In this document: in pieces, positions 1 to 8,194 of the stretch
Layout of the letters: every line of letters begins with the position of its first letter
Position numbering within the stretch: the first letter of the stretch is position 1
NCBI GenBank assembly: GCA_002345845.1
Contig: DDWF01000318.1
Coordinates: forward strand, 2,234-15,114
From: Betaproteobacteria bacterium UBA2293
GTDB taxonomy: Bacteria > Pseudomonadota > Gammaproteobacteria > Burkholderiales > Rhodocyclaceae
Reading direction: 5' to 3'
Length of the DNA: 12,881 nt
Translations under genes and position numbers: made by a program
Notes under the pieces: generated by a model
The model's database searches: none
What the model saw: only the letters and a program-made list of their open reading frames with translations
What the model was told of the DNA's origin: nothing

Positions 1-1229
1 GCGGCCTCGATGGCGGCATTGAGCGAGAGCAGGTTGGTCTGCTCGGAAATTTCCTTGATTTCCTGGGCGAAGCCGGCGATCTGCCGGGTGTGCTCCTTGA
101 GTTCCAGCATCGAGGTGGCGGCAGCGCCGGCCTGCTCGGAAATGTTGCCGATTTCGGCGATCGCCTGGTGGATGATGTGACCGCTTTCCTTGGCCGTTTC
201 GCGGGTGATCCGCGTCGCGTCGGCGGCGCTGCCGGCACTTTCCGCCATCACGGCGATGGCCGTGGTCAGTTCTTCGATGGCGGCGGTGATGGTCGATGCC
301 GAATCGCTCTGCAGGCTGCTCGCCGCCGCCACTTCCTGGGCCGACTGGCGCAGGGCGAGGGCGTTGCCGGAGGTCTTCTCGGCATCGGTCTTGACGTTGC
401 CGATTAGCAGGCGCAGCCGGTTCTGCATCTCTTCGATGGCGGCGACCAGCGAACTGGCGGCAGCCCGGCCGCTGTCGAGACGCTGGGTCAGGTCGCCGTC
501 GGCGACGCGCCGGGTGGCGGCGACCACCGGTTCCAGTTCACCGCCCAGGCGCTGCAGGATGCGCCGGCCGAGCAGGGCGGCGAGCGCCAGGAAGACCAGC
601 GAACCGCTGATGCCGACGGCGAGGACGAGCAGGGCGTTCTCGGTAAAGCGCTGCTCGGCCAGTTGCGCCGCCTGTTCGCCGCCTTGCCGGCTGGCCTGGC
701 TGATGGCGGCGAAGCTGGCGCCCAGCGCCTCGAGCAGCGGCCGGTCGGCGTCGCGCAGGGCGGCGTCGACCATCACCGTGTATTTCCCCTCGCCCGGCTC
801 GTTCTCGGCCAGCACCTGGTCGTAGAGCAGGTTCAGCTCCTCGGCCAGGCGGCGGATTTCGGCGATTTGCTCGGCGTCGGCGAGGCCGCCGGCACGGTGC
901 TGCGCTTCCAGTGCCGAGATCTGCTGCCAGAAGGCCTGCCGGCCGGCGAAAAACTCGGCCTGGCCCTTGTCGAACTCGGAGGCCATGTAATTGCGCAGCA
1001 GCATCGCGGTGAGTCCGCGCTGCTGCGCTTGGAAGGCGCTCTGGGCGCCGCTGACCTGTGACAGCGCCTGGCTGGCCCGGGCAACGCCGGCCGAGACGTC
1101 GCGCACATCGTCACGGAAGGCCTGCAGGCAGAGCAGGGCGGTCAGCAGGAGCAGCACGCCGAAGGCGCTGCCGACACCAACCATGGCGAACAACCCGCCG
1201 CGGATGGAAAGGGAATCAAGAAGGCGCAT
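1..1229 (-). CDS. Methyl-accepting chemotaxis protein, N-terminal part (cut by left edge)
   Basis: Inner-membrane chemoreceptor that would signal to CheA/CheW. The reading frame is open from ATG at 1229 to the window edge (409 full codons). Visible order: a short cytoplasmic N-terminus, a membrane segment at about residues 11-36, a periplasmic, mainly helical sensor region of about 160 residues (37-198), a second membrane segment at about 199-221, a HAMP domain at about 219-275 (with RVADGDLTQRL), then the signalling coiled coil. The last residues, EQTNLLSLNAAIEAA, are the conserved start of the MCP hairpin tip that contacts CheW/CheA, so roughly the C-terminal third is missing from the window. 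The start is supported by the membrane segment that follows at once; the upstream AAGG is a weak ribosome site. The sensor domain has no motif I can tie to a ligand. It is divergent from pstS. The class is certain; the ligand is unknown. Confidence 0.95.
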   Translation of the reverse strand, partial: MRLLDSLSIRGGLFAMVGVGSAFGVLLLLTALLCLQAFRDDVRDVSAGVARASQALSQVSGAQSAFQAQQRGLTAMLLRNYMASEFDKGQAEFFAGRQAFWQQISALEAQHRAGGLADAEQIAEIRRLAEELNLLYDQVLAENEPGEGKYTVMVDAALRDADRPLLEALGASFAAISQASRQGGEQAAQLAEQRFTENALLVLAVGISGSLVFLALAALLGRRILQRLGGELEPVVAATRRVADGDLTQRLDSGRAAASSLVAAIEEMQNRLRLLIGNVKTDAEKTSGNALALRQSAQEVAAASSLQSDSASTITAAIEELTTAIAVMAESAGSAADATRITRETAKESGHIIHQAIAEIGNISEQAGAAATSMLELKEHTRQIAGFAQEIKEISEQTNLLSLNAAIEA

Positions 1230-1266
1230 GGTGAAAATGCCTTAAGTGTCAAAAACATCAACACTC

Positions 1267-1293
1267 TAGATGGCAAATATTTCAGCCGATTGA
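1267..1293 (-). promoter_or_regulatory. Possible sigma-28 (FliA) promoter of the chemoreceptor gene
   Basis: On the minus strand TCAA (1293-1290) is followed after exactly 15 bases by GCCATCTA (1274-1267). The sigma-28 layout is TAAA or TCAA, 15 bases, then GCCGATAA. The GCC is kept but the rest of the -10 matches poorly (4 of 8 overall). The predicted transcript would start about 30 bases before the ATG, and chemoreceptor genes are commonly FliA-controlled. This is a weak match resting mainly on spacing and context. Confidence 0.3.
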
Positions 1294-1318
1294 CGCTCCC
1301 GGATTCATTGCTGTCGGT

Positions 1319-1360
1319 GCCAAGGCTCGTCTGACCAGCCTTGGCGGGGGCTTTTGCTTT
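1319..1360 (+). terminator. Orphan intrinsic-terminator-like hairpin
   Basis: A perfect 9-bp stem, GCCAAGGCT (1319-1327) with AGCCTTGGC (1337-1345), closes a 9-base loop and is followed by a G run and then CTTTTGCTTT. It has terminator shape on the plus strand, yet no plus-strand gene lies before it: the neighbouring chemoreceptor gene runs the other way. It may end an antisense or small RNA, or insulate the pst promoter from upstream transcription. The T tract is interrupted, so strength is uncertain. Confidence 0.5.
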
Positions 1361-1368
1361 GTTACAGC

Positions 1369-1386
1369 CTGTCATTCGGTTGTAAC
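1369..1386 (+). promoter_or_regulatory. Pho box (PhoB-binding site) of the pst-pho operon
   Basis: CTGTCAT (1369-1375), a 4-base spacer TCGG, then TTGTAAC (1380-1386) gives two half sites in an 11-bp repeat, the geometry of the PhoB box (CTGTCAT, 4 bases, CTGTCAT). The first half is a perfect match and the second is a diverged form. A further TTGTTAC at 1359-1365 could extend the array upstream. A PhoB box normally replaces the -35 element; a weak -10 candidate, TTAATCT, sits about 10 bases downstream at 1396-1402. Position just before pstS makes this assignment likely. Confidence 0.7.
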
Positions 1387-1441
1387 AATCGCTGGTTAAT
1401 CTGCATTGCGTTACTACTTTCACCCACGCAGGAGATTACCC

Positions 1442-2443
1442 ATGTTCAAGCAATCCAAGCTCGTATCCGCTCTCGCCGTTGCCGGCGTTGCCCTGTTCGG
1501 GGCTACGGCCGCCCAGGCCCAGATCGTCAAGATTGACGGTTCCTCGACTGTCTACCCGATTACCGAGGCTGTTGCCGAAGATTTCCAGAAGGCCAAGAAG
1601 AACGCCATCAAGGTGACGGTCGGCATTTCCGGGACCGGCGGCGGTTTCAAGAAGTTCTGCCGTGACGAAACCGATTTCGCCAATGCTTCGCGCCCGATTA
1701 CCGAGAAGGAAATGAAGGCCTGTAAGGAAGCTGGCATCGAATACATCGAAATGCCGGTTGCCTATGACGCGCTGACCGTCGTCATCAACCCGAAGAACAC
1801 CTTCCTCAAGCAGGTTACCGTCGAGGAAATGAAGAAGCTGTGGGAGCCGGCTGCCCAGGGCGTCGTCATGAAGTGGAATCAGGTCAATCCGGCCTGGCCT
1901 GATGCGCCGGTCAAGCTGTTCGGCGCTGGCGCTGACTCCGGTACCTTTGAATATTTCACCGAAGCCATGGTTGGCAAGGCCAAGTCCTCGCGCGGCGACT
2001 ATACCGCTTCCGAAGACGACAATGTGCTGGTCCAGGGCGTCTCGCGTGACGTCAATGCCATCGGCTACTTCGGCTATGCCTACTACGCCGAGAACCAGTC
2101 CCGCCTGAAGGCACTGCCGATCGTCAATCCGAAGACCGGCAAGGCCGTCGAGCCGTCCGGCACCAACGTCGAGAACGGTACCTACGCTCCGCTGTCGCGT
2201 CCGATCTTCGTCTATGTCAAGGCCAAGTCGCTGGACAAGCCGGAAGTTCGTGAGTTCGTCGAGTTCTACATGAAGAACGCCGACAAGCTGGTCCGCGAAG
2301 TCAAGTACGTGCCGCTGCCGAAGGCTGCTTACGAAGGCAATATCAAGCACGCCAAGGACAAGAAGATCGGCACCGTGTTCGGTGGCAAGAACGAAATCGG
2401 CATCACCGTCGAGGAAATCCTGAAGCGCGAAGCGAAGATGTAA
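1442..2443 (+). CDS. pstS: Phosphate ABC transporter, periplasmic phosphate-binding protein PstS
   Basis: High-affinity periplasmic phosphate receptor of the Pst importer; 333 residues, usual for the family. A signal peptide is clear: basic MFKQSK, a hydrophobic core, then cleavage probably after AQA at residue 26. The mature protein begins [10 protein letters not shown], and the phosphate-binding loops typical of the family are visible: DGSSTVYPI (32-40), [13 protein letters not shown] (61-73), ASRPI (82-86) and [10 protein letters not shown] (163-172). The ATG at 1442 is chosen because AGGAGA (1430-1435) lies 6 bases upstream and because it gives a proper signal peptide; an upstream in-frame start at 1406 would add 12 residues and bury the ribosome site inside the gene. 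It is first in the operon, directly behind a Pho box, so it should be strongly induced by phosphate limitation. Confidence 0.97.
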   Translation: MFKQSKLVSALAVAGVALFGATAAQAQIVKIDGSSTVYPITEAVAEDFQKAKKNAIKVTVGISGTGGGFKKFCRDETDFANASRPITEKEMKACKEAGIEYIEMPVAYDALTVVINPKNTFLKQVTVEEMKKLWEPAAQGVVMKWNQVNPAWPDAPVKLFGAGADSGTFEYFTEAMVGKAKSSRGDYTASEDDNVLVQGVSRDVNAIGYFGYAYYAENQSRLKALPIVNPKTGKAVEPSGTNVENGTYAPLSRPIFVYVKAKSLDKPEVREFVEFYMKNADKLVREVKYVPLPKAAYEGNIKHAKDKKIGTVFGGKNEIGITVEEILKREAKM

Positions 2444-2451
2444 ACCGTACT

Positions 2452-2474
2452 TGGCGGACGCCGGTCGTCCGCCA
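2452..2474 (+). repeat. First intercistronic hairpin after pstS
   Basis: Perfect 9-bp stem TGGCGGACG (2452-2460) with CGTCCGCCA (2466-2474) around a 5-base loop, starting 8 bases after the pstS stop. There is no T tract after it, so it looks more like an mRNA-stabilising or processing hairpin than a terminator. Confidence 0.65.
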
Positions 2475-2480
2475 TCGAAC

Positions 2481-2510
2481 AGGCCGATCCGACTAAGGGT
2501 CGGCCTTGTT
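2481..2510 (+). terminator. Second intercistronic hairpin after pstS, possible partial terminator
   Basis: A 10-bp stem AGGCCGATCC (2481-2490) with GGGTCGGCCT (2497-2506), one T-G wobble, loop GACTAA, followed by TGTT. The weak T tract would allow leaky termination, which fits the need for much more PstS than PstC, PstA and PstB. Folding is seen; the regulatory role is inferred. Confidence 0.55.
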
Positions 2511-2514
2511 TCCG

Positions 2515-2531
2515 AAGGGAATCTTCAAGTG
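2515..2531 (+). promoter_or_regulatory. Ribosome-binding site that selects a GTG start for pstC
   Basis: AAGGGA (2515-2520) lies 8 bases before GTG at 2529, a normal distance, but 20 bases before the in-frame ATG at 2541. No other Shine-Dalgarno-like stretch precedes the ATG, so the GTG is preferred. The site is flanked by GAAG and CTTC, which could pair weakly. Confidence 0.6.
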
Positions 2532-3476
2532 AATCACGCCATGTCTGCAAACAATGCTTCCGACCTGCATCAGGTCAGCGACCGCCTGGCCCACAACGCC
2601 ATGCGCAATGTCAGCGAGCGCCTCATCGAGATGCTGCTGCTGGCTGCCGCCGCTGTTTCGGTTCTGACCACGGTCGGTATCGTCTATGTCCTCGTCTCCG
2701 AGTCCATCCATTTCTTCCAGAACGTCCCGATCATCGACTTTCTGACCGACACCCAATGGACCCCGCTGTTCGATGATGCCCACTACGGCATCATGGTCCT
2801 CATTTCCGGCACCCTGGTTTCTTCCGGTGTCGCGCTGGCGGTGGCCATCCCGATGGGTACCATCATCGCCATCTACCTGTCCGAGTTTGCCAATCCGAAG
2901 GTGCGCGAAATCGCCAAGCCGGTGCTCGAACTGCTCGGTGGCATCCCGACCATCGTCTTCGGCTATTTCGCCCTGTTGATCGTCACCCCGCTGCTGCAGA
3001 AGGTGTTCCCGGAACTGCCCGGCTTCTCGCTGCTTTCCGCCGGCCTGGTGATGGGCATCATGATCGTCCCCTACATTGCCTCGCTGTCCGAGGACGCCAT
3101 GCGCGCCGTGCCGATGAGCATGCGCGAAGGCTCCTACGCGATGGGCGCGACCAAGCTCTACACCGCCATCCACGTCGTCGTCCCGGCCGCCGTTTCCGGC
3201 CTGGCCGCTTCCTACATCCTGGGCATCTCGCGGGCGGTTGGCGAAACGATGATTCTGGCGGTCGCCGCCGGCATGCAGCCGAACCTGACCTGGAATCCGA
3301 TGGAGCCCGCGGCGACCATCACTTCCTACATCGTGCAAGTGGCGCTGGGCGATCTGCCGCATGGCTCGATCGGCTACCAGACCATCTTTGCCGCCGGCCT
3401 GACCCTGCTGCTGATCACGCTGGCCTTCAATATTGCCGGCCAGTGGCTGCGTCGCCGTTACCGTGAGGCTTACTGA
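2529..3476 (+). CDS. pstC: Phosphate ABC transporter permease PstC
   Basis: One of the two membrane subunits of the phosphate importer; pairs with PstA to form the channel and is driven by PstB. 315 residues from the GTG start, close to the E. coli protein (319). After a hydrophilic N-terminus of about 32 residues come membrane segments at about 33-57, 87-117, 138-158, 168-187, 219-247 and 284-306. The cytoplasmic EAA-type loop that docks on the ATPase is visible at 199-232 (REGSYAMGATK ... LGISRAVGET). The start is set by the AAGGGA ribosome site before GTG 2529; ATG 2541 would shorten it by 4 residues. The gene follows pstS after an 85-base gap with two hairpins and lies one base ahead of the pstA start. 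Confidence 0.96.
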   Translation: MNHAMSANNASDLHQVSDRLAHNAMRNVSERLIEMLLLAAAAVSVLTTVGIVYVLVSESIHFFQNVPIIDFLTDTQWTPLFDDAHYGIMVLISGTLVSSGVALAVAIPMGTIIAIYLSEFANPKVREIAKPVLELLGGIPTIVFGYFALLIVTPLLQKVFPELPGFSLLSAGLVMGIMIVPYIASLSEDAMRAVPMSMREGSYAMGATKLYTAIHVVVPAAVSGLAASYILGISRAVGETMILAVAAGMQPNLTWNPMEPAATITSYIVQVALGDLPHGSIGYQTIFAAGLTLLLITLAFNIAGQWLRRRYREAY

Positions 3477-3477
3477 C

Positions 3478-4413
3478 ATGACCCCGATGACTACCGAACA
3501 AATCCGCGCGCTGATTGCCCGCGGCAAACTCAAGGACACCCTCTTTCAGGCCGTCGGCATCTTCTGCCTGGCAGTCGGTTTGCTGGTGATCTTCCTGCTC
3601 GTCGGCGACATGCTGATCCGCGGCCTGGACCGACTGAACCTGGATTTCTTCACTGAGTTCGCCTCGCGTCGTGCCTCGCAGTCCGGCATCCTCTCGGCCT
3701 GGGTCGGCACCATCCTGGTGATGTTCGTCACCGCCATGGCGGCCGTGCCGCTCGGCGTCGCCGCCGGCATCTACCTGGAGGAGTATGCCAAGCGTAACTG
3801 GATCACCGACATCATCGAGATCAACATCACCAATCTCGCTGCTGTCCCGTCCATCGTCTATGGCCTGCTGGCGCTCGGCATCTTCGTCTATACCTTTGGC
3901 TTCGGGCAGAGCATCCTCTCGGCCGGCCTGACGCTGGCGCTGCTGATCCTGCCGATCGTCATCGTGTCGACCCGGGAAGCCATCCGCTCGATTCCGGCGA
4001 TGATCCGCGAAGGTTCGATGGCCGTCGGTGCGACGCGCTGGCAGACCTGCCGCTACCACATCATCCCCTACGCCATGCCCGGCATCCTGACCGGCGTCAT
4101 CATCGGCCTGGCCCGCGCCATCGGCGAAACGGCCCCGATCATCACCATCGGCGCGCTGACCTTCATCGCCTTCCTGCCGCCGGTGCCTTTCTCCGCCACC
4201 GGTGCCGATGGCGTTTCGGCCGGCCTGTTCGATTGGGTGATGTCGCCCTTCACGGTGATGCCGATCCAGATCTTCAACTGGACCTCGCGTCCCGATCCGG
4301 CCTTCGAGGTCAATGCCGCCGCCGCCGGCTTCGTGCTGATGGGCATGGTGTTGTCGATGAACGCCATCGCCATCTACCTGCGCTACCGCATGCGCAAGAA
4401 CATCAAGTGGTAA
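3478..4413 (+). CDS. pstA: Phosphate ABC transporter permease PstA
   Basis: Second membrane subunit of the phosphate channel; 311 residues, with six likely membrane segments (about 22-47, 72-98, 121-142, 148-166, 202-233 and 283-303). The EAA-type coupling loop is at about 178-212 ([11 protein letters not shown] ... [10 protein letters not shown]), closely parallel to the same loop in PstC, as expected of sister permeases. The ATG is one base after the pstC stop, with GAGG in the end of pstC as ribosome site 9 bases upstream, so the two are probably translationally coupled, suiting a 1:1 complex. A second in-frame ATG at 3487 is possible but would be too far from the ribosome site. Confidence 0.96.
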   Translation: MTPMTTEQIRALIARGKLKDTLFQAVGIFCLAVGLLVIFLLVGDMLIRGLDRLNLDFFTEFASRRASQSGILSAWVGTILVMFVTAMAAVPLGVAAGIYLEEYAKRNWITDIIEINITNLAAVPSIVYGLLALGIFVYTFGFGQSILSAGLTLALLILPIVIVSTREAIRSIPAMIREGSMAVGATRWQTCRYHIIPYAMPGILTGVIIGLARAIGETAPIITIGALTFIAFLPPVPFSATGADGVSAGLFDWVMSPFTVMPIQIFNWTSRPDPAFEVNAAAAGFVLMGMVLSMNAIAIYLRYRMRKNIKW

Positions 4414-4442
4414 CCGAACAAATTTCAGAATTGGAGCAGTCC

Positions 4443-5222
4443 ATGCAAGTTCACGATAATCCCCAGCTCAAGGCCGAAGCCCGCAACTTCAACTTCTTCT
4501 ACGGCGAGGCTCAGGCGCTGAAGAACATCAACATGCCGATCTACGACAAGAAGGTGACGGCGCTGATCGGTCCTTCCGGTTGCGGCAAATCCACCTACCT
4601 GCGCAGCTTCAACCGCATGCACGACCTCTACCCGGGCAACCGCTACCAGGGCGAGATCCGCTTCTTTCCGGACAACACCAACCTGTTGTCGCCGGATGTC
4701 GATCCGATCGAAGTGCGGATGCGTATCGGCATGGTCTTCCAGAAACCGAACCCGTTCCCCAAGACCATTTTCGAGAACGTTGCCTACGGCCTGCGCGTGC
4801 GCGGCGAGAACAACAAACGCGTCCTCGACGACAAGGTTGAACACGCACTGAAGGGCGCGGCGATCTGGGACGAAGTCAAGGACCGCCTGCAGGAACTGGC
4901 GCCGAACCTTTCCGGCGGCCAGCAGCAGCGTCTGTGCATTGCCCGCGCCCTGGCCACAGATCCGGAACTGCTGCTGTTCGACGAGCCGACCTCGGCGCTC
5001 GACCCGATCGCCACCGGCGCCATCGAGGAACTGGTGCACGAGCTGAAGAAGCGGGTGACGATTCTCATCGTCACTCACAACATGCAACAGGCGGCGCGGG
5101 TTTCCGACTACACCGCCTACATGTACCTTGGCGAGATGATCGAGTTCGGCAAGACCGACGAGATCTTCCTCAAGCCGAATGACAAACGCACTGAAGATTA
5201 CATCACCGGCCGCATGGGCTGA
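4443..5222 (+). CDS. pstB: Phosphate ABC transporter ATP-binding protein PstB
   Basis: Cytoplasmic ATPase that powers phosphate import through PstCA; 259 residues, the normal length. All ABC motifs are intact: Walker [10 protein letters not shown] (43-51), Q-loop [10 protein letters not shown] (97-106), signature LSGGQQQR (156-163), Walker B LLLFDEP (176-182), D-loop SALD (184-187) and switch histidine VTHNM (210-214). The ATG at 4443 is preceded by GGAG at 4433-4436; an in-frame GTG at 4407 overlapping the pstA stop would add 12 residues not expected for the family. It is 29 bases after pstA and its stop overlaps the phoU ribosome site. PstB is also considered part of the signalling complex through which PhoU inhibits PhoR when phosphate is plentiful. 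Confidence 0.97.
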   Translation: MQVHDNPQLKAEARNFNFFYGEAQALKNINMPIYDKKVTALIGPSGCGKSTYLRSFNRMHDLYPGNRYQGEIRFFPDNTNLLSPDVDPIEVRMRIGMVFQKPNPFPKTIFENVAYGLRVRGENNKRVLDDKVEHALKGAAIWDEVKDRLQELAPNLSGGQQQRLCIARALATDPELLLFDEPTSALDPIATGAIEELVHELKKRVTILIVTHNMQQAARVSDYTAYMYLGEMIEFGKTDEIFLKPNDKRTEDYITGRMG

Positions 5223-5232
5223 GGAGAAGAAA

Positions 5233-5918
5233 ATGCCGGAATCACAACACGTATCCAGCCAGTTCGACGAAGACCTCAGCCGCCTGCGCAGCCACGTGCT
5301 GCAGATGGGCGGGCTGGTCGAAACCCAGGTCGCCGCCGCCATCGAGGCCTACAGCAGCGGTGAGGTGGCCAGCGTCAAGGCCATCGTCGAGACCGATCGC
5401 CGGGTCAATGAACTGGAAAAGGCCATCGACGACGATTGCGCCCACATCATCGCCAAGCGTCAGCCGACGGCTTCCGACCTGCGCCTGGTGCTCGGCATCA
5501 GCAAGATCGTCACCGACCTCGAACGGGCCGGCGACGAGGCCAAGAAAATCGCCAAGGGCGTCCGCCGTATCTACGAAGGCGGTCACCTGCCGGCGCAATA
5601 CGGCGTTGGCATCCGCCATCTGGCGGAAGCCGCGTTGAATCTGGTGCGCCAGGCGCTCGATGCCTTCGCCCGCCTCGATACCGAGCAGGCGAAGACGGTC
5701 ATCCGCATGGATTCTGATGTCGATGTCGAGTTCAAGTCGATCATCCGCCAGCTGATCACGCACATGATGGAAGACCCGCGTACCATTACGACCTCGATCG
5801 ACATCATCACCATCGCCCGCGCCATCGAGCGCATCGGCGATCATGCCAAGAACGTATCGGAACAGGTGATTTACGTGGTAGAAGGGCGCGACATTCGTCA
5901 TAACAAGGAGGCTGCCAA

Positions 5919-5922
<4 letters not shown>
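5233..5922 (+). CDS. phoU: Phosphate signalling protein PhoU
   Basis: Cytoplasmic helical protein that links the Pst transporter to PhoR and damps the Pho response when phosphate is sufficient. 229 residues, all-helical in appearance, with the two tandem three-helix PhoU repeats. Each repeat carries the metal-binding type motif: DLERAGDEAKKIA (95-107) and AIERIGDHAKNVSE (197-210). The ATG at 5233 has AGGAG (5222-5226) 6 bases upstream, overlapping the pstB stop. Its own stop overlaps the phoB GTG start by 4 bases. An in-frame start inside pstB at 5179 would add 18 residues and lacks support. Confidence 0.96.
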
Positions 5923-6605
<683 letters not shown>

Positions 6606-6610
6606 AGCGG

Positions 6611-7906
6611 GTGAGTTCCTATCTGCCGCGGGCGCTGATTTTCGCCCTGCTGACGGCCCTGCTGGCTTTTCCGCTTGGCTATTTCGCCAAACCGTGGATG
6701 GGCTGGGCCTTGTTCTACCTGGGACTCAGCCTGCAACTCGCCTACCACTACCGCAACTTCGCCCGCCTCGAACGATGGTCGCGGCGGCCGATGCTAGACG
6801 CCAGCCTGGAGGGCGACGGCGAGTGGGATAGCGTCTTCCGCCGCCTGTACAGCCACGAGAAGGAGTTGCTGGCCAAGATCGAGCAGCGCGAGCGCGACAT
6901 TGCCCGGCTGATCGCCGCCGTCCATGTGATGAACGATGGTGTCGTCCTGCTCGACGGTTTCTTTCAGATACAGTTCTGCAACAAGACGGCCGAGCGCCAG
7001 CTGGGCCTCGATGCAGCCACCGACCGCGGCCAGCCGATCGGCAACATCGTGCGCCAGCCGGAATTCGTCGACTACATCGACCGCCGCGACTTCACGCGGC
7101 CGCTGATCCTGCGCCTGGAGCGCTATTTCGAGCGCGTACTCTCGCTCTACGTGATCACCTACGCCGAGGACAGCTGGTTGCTGCAGGTCAAGGATGTGAC
7201 GCAGACCGACAAACTCGACCGCATGCGTCGCGACTTCGTCGCCAACGTCTCGCACGAGCTGCGGACGCCGCTGACGGTACTCGCCGGCTTCCTGGAAACC
7301 TTGCAGGAAATCGACTTCGACGCCGAGGAACGCCAGCGCTACCTGGGCATGATGGCCGAGCAGTCGAAGCGCATGCAGTCCATCGTCCAGGATCTGCTGA
7401 CCCTGTCGTCGATCGAATCGGCGCCGCCGCCGGAAAATGATCCCGTCGACATGGCCAGCCTGGTCGACAAGCTGCGTCGCGATGCCGAAGCATTGTGCGC
7501 CGGGCGGCACACCATTGCCGTCGTCAGCGAAGGGCAGGGCGACCTCTGCGGTTGCGAGCCGGAGCTGGTCAGCGCTTTCGGCAACCTGGTAGCCAATGCC
7601 GTGCGCTACACGCCGGACGGCGGCACGGTGACCATTTCCTGGAAGGTGTCGGCGGAAGGCGCGGAGTTTGCCGTCAGCGACACCGGCATCGGCATCGACG
7701 CCAAGCACATCCCGCGCTTGACCGAACGCTTCTACCGCGTTGACCGTGGCCGCTCACGCGACGCCGGCGGCACCGGCCTCGGCCTGGCTATCGTCAAGCA
7801 TTCGCTGAGCCGCCACCAGGCGACGCTGGAAATCACCAGCAAGCTCGGCGAGGGCAGCCGTTTCGCCGCCCGTTTCCCGGCCAGCCGGGTGGTGCTCACG
7901 ACCTGA
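6611..7906 (+). CDS. phoR: Phosphate regulon sensor histidine kinase PhoR
   Basis: Membrane-bound kinase/phosphatase for PhoB; 431 residues, the same length as E. coli PhoR. Two closely spaced membrane segments (about 5-26 and 30-47) leave almost no periplasmic part, so it cannot read periplasmic phosphate directly and must sense Pst/PhoU. A charged linker follows, then a PAS domain (about 98-196) and the kinase core: phospho-acceptor H215 in FVANVSHELRTPL, N box FGNLVANAVRYTPDGG (323-338), G1 box SDTGIGID (356-363), F box ERFYRVDRGRSR (372-383) and G2 box GGTGLGLAIVKH (386-397). The GTG start is 5 bases after the phoB stop, with GGGGAG (6595-6600) as ribosome site. It is the last gene of the operon; I see no strong terminator after it. 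Confidence 0.95.
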   Translation: MSSYLPRALIFALLTALLAFPLGYFAKPWMGWALFYLGLSLQLAYHYRNFARLERWSRRPMLDASLEGDGEWDSVFRRLYSHEKELLAKIEQRERDIARLIAAVHVMNDGVVLLDGFFQIQFCNKTAERQLGLDAATDRGQPIGNIVRQPEFVDYIDRRDFTRPLILRLERYFERVLSLYVITYAEDSWLLQVKDVTQTDKLDRMRRDFVANVSHELRTPLTVLAGFLETLQEIDFDAEERQRYLGMMAEQSKRMQSIVQDLLTLSSIESAPPPENDPVDMASLVDKLRRDAEALCAGRHTIAVVSEGQGDLCGCEPELVSAFGNLVANAVRYTPDGGTVTISWKVSAEGAEFAVSDTGIGIDAKHIPRLTERFYRVDRGRSRDAGGTGLGLAIVKHSLSRHQATLEITSKLGEGSRFAARFPASRVVLTT

Positions 7907-7930
7907 ATTACCAAAAATTCAAGAAATGCA

Positions 7931-7959
7931 TTGACGGATCATCGACGGCTGAGCATAAT
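7931..7959 (+). promoter_or_regulatory. Sigma-70 promoter of the tRNA-fMet gene
   Basis: TTGACG (7931-7936, 5 of 6 to consensus) and CATAAT (7954-7959, 5 of 6) are separated by the ideal 17 bases. Transcription would start at about 7966, a few bases before the tRNA. It allows the tRNA to be made independently of the phosphate operon that ends just upstream at 7906. Confidence 0.8.
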
Positions 7960-7973
7960 GATTGGCTCTCTGG

Positions 7974-8049
7974 CGCGGGATGGAGCAGTTGGCAGCTCGT
8001 CGGGCTCATAACCCGAAGGTCGCAGGTTCAAGTCCTGCTCCCGCAACCA
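7974..8049 (+). tRNA. Initiator tRNA-fMet(CAT)
   Basis: 76 nt including an encoded CCA (8047-8049). Acceptor strands are CGCGGGA (7974-7980) and TCCCGCA (8039-8045), so bases 1 and 72 are an unpaired C and A, the mark of a bacterial initiator that permits formylation. The anticodon CAT is at 8007-8009, in a stem with the three G-C pairs GGG/CCC that direct it to the ribosomal P site. The T arm is GCAGG, loop TTCAAGT, CCTGC. The A at 7980 pairs with T at 8039, where E. coli has G-C. It has its own promoter and terminator and stands alone, not in a tRNA cluster. Confidence 0.97.
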
Positions 8050-8058
8050 GGAAAGTCG

Positions 8059-8100
8059 AAACCCTTGTCCAGCCTTGTCTGACAGGGGTTTTTGCTTTTT
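8059..8100 (+). terminator. Intrinsic terminator of tRNA-fMet
   Basis: An 11-bp stem AAACCCTTGTC (8059-8069) with GACAGGGGTTT (8081-8091), one T-G wobble, and an 11-base loop, followed by TTTGCTTTTT. It starts 10 bases after the tRNA CCA end. It would also stop any read-through from phoR. Confidence 0.88.
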
Positions 8101-8194
8101 GGCGGCGGTGCCGGCAAAGTGTGCCGAGGGCCGCGTGGTCCGTTGATGGGCTTTCGACCATGGAAAACACCGCATCAGTGCCGGGCGCAAGGAC

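Noticed and set aside
1436..2350. 304-residue open frame on the minus strand opposite pstS
   Set aside because: It mirrors pstS in a GC-rich gene, has low-complexity composition and no recognisable motif; the plus-strand gene has signal peptide, ribosome site and family motifs.
2493..3539. 348-residue open frame on the minus strand opposite pstC
   Set aside because: Composition is dominated by G, D, R, Q and H, as expected of an antisense frame of a membrane protein gene; it spans the real pstC and the pstC-pstA junction.
6794..7708. 304-residue open frame on the minus strand opposite phoR
   Set aside because: Covers the kinase motifs of phoR in antisense; no independent coding signs.
7974..8049. 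Elongator tRNA-Met or tRNA-Ile with CAT anticodon
   Set aside because: The unpaired C1-A72 and the three G-C pairs in the anticodon stem are initiator features.
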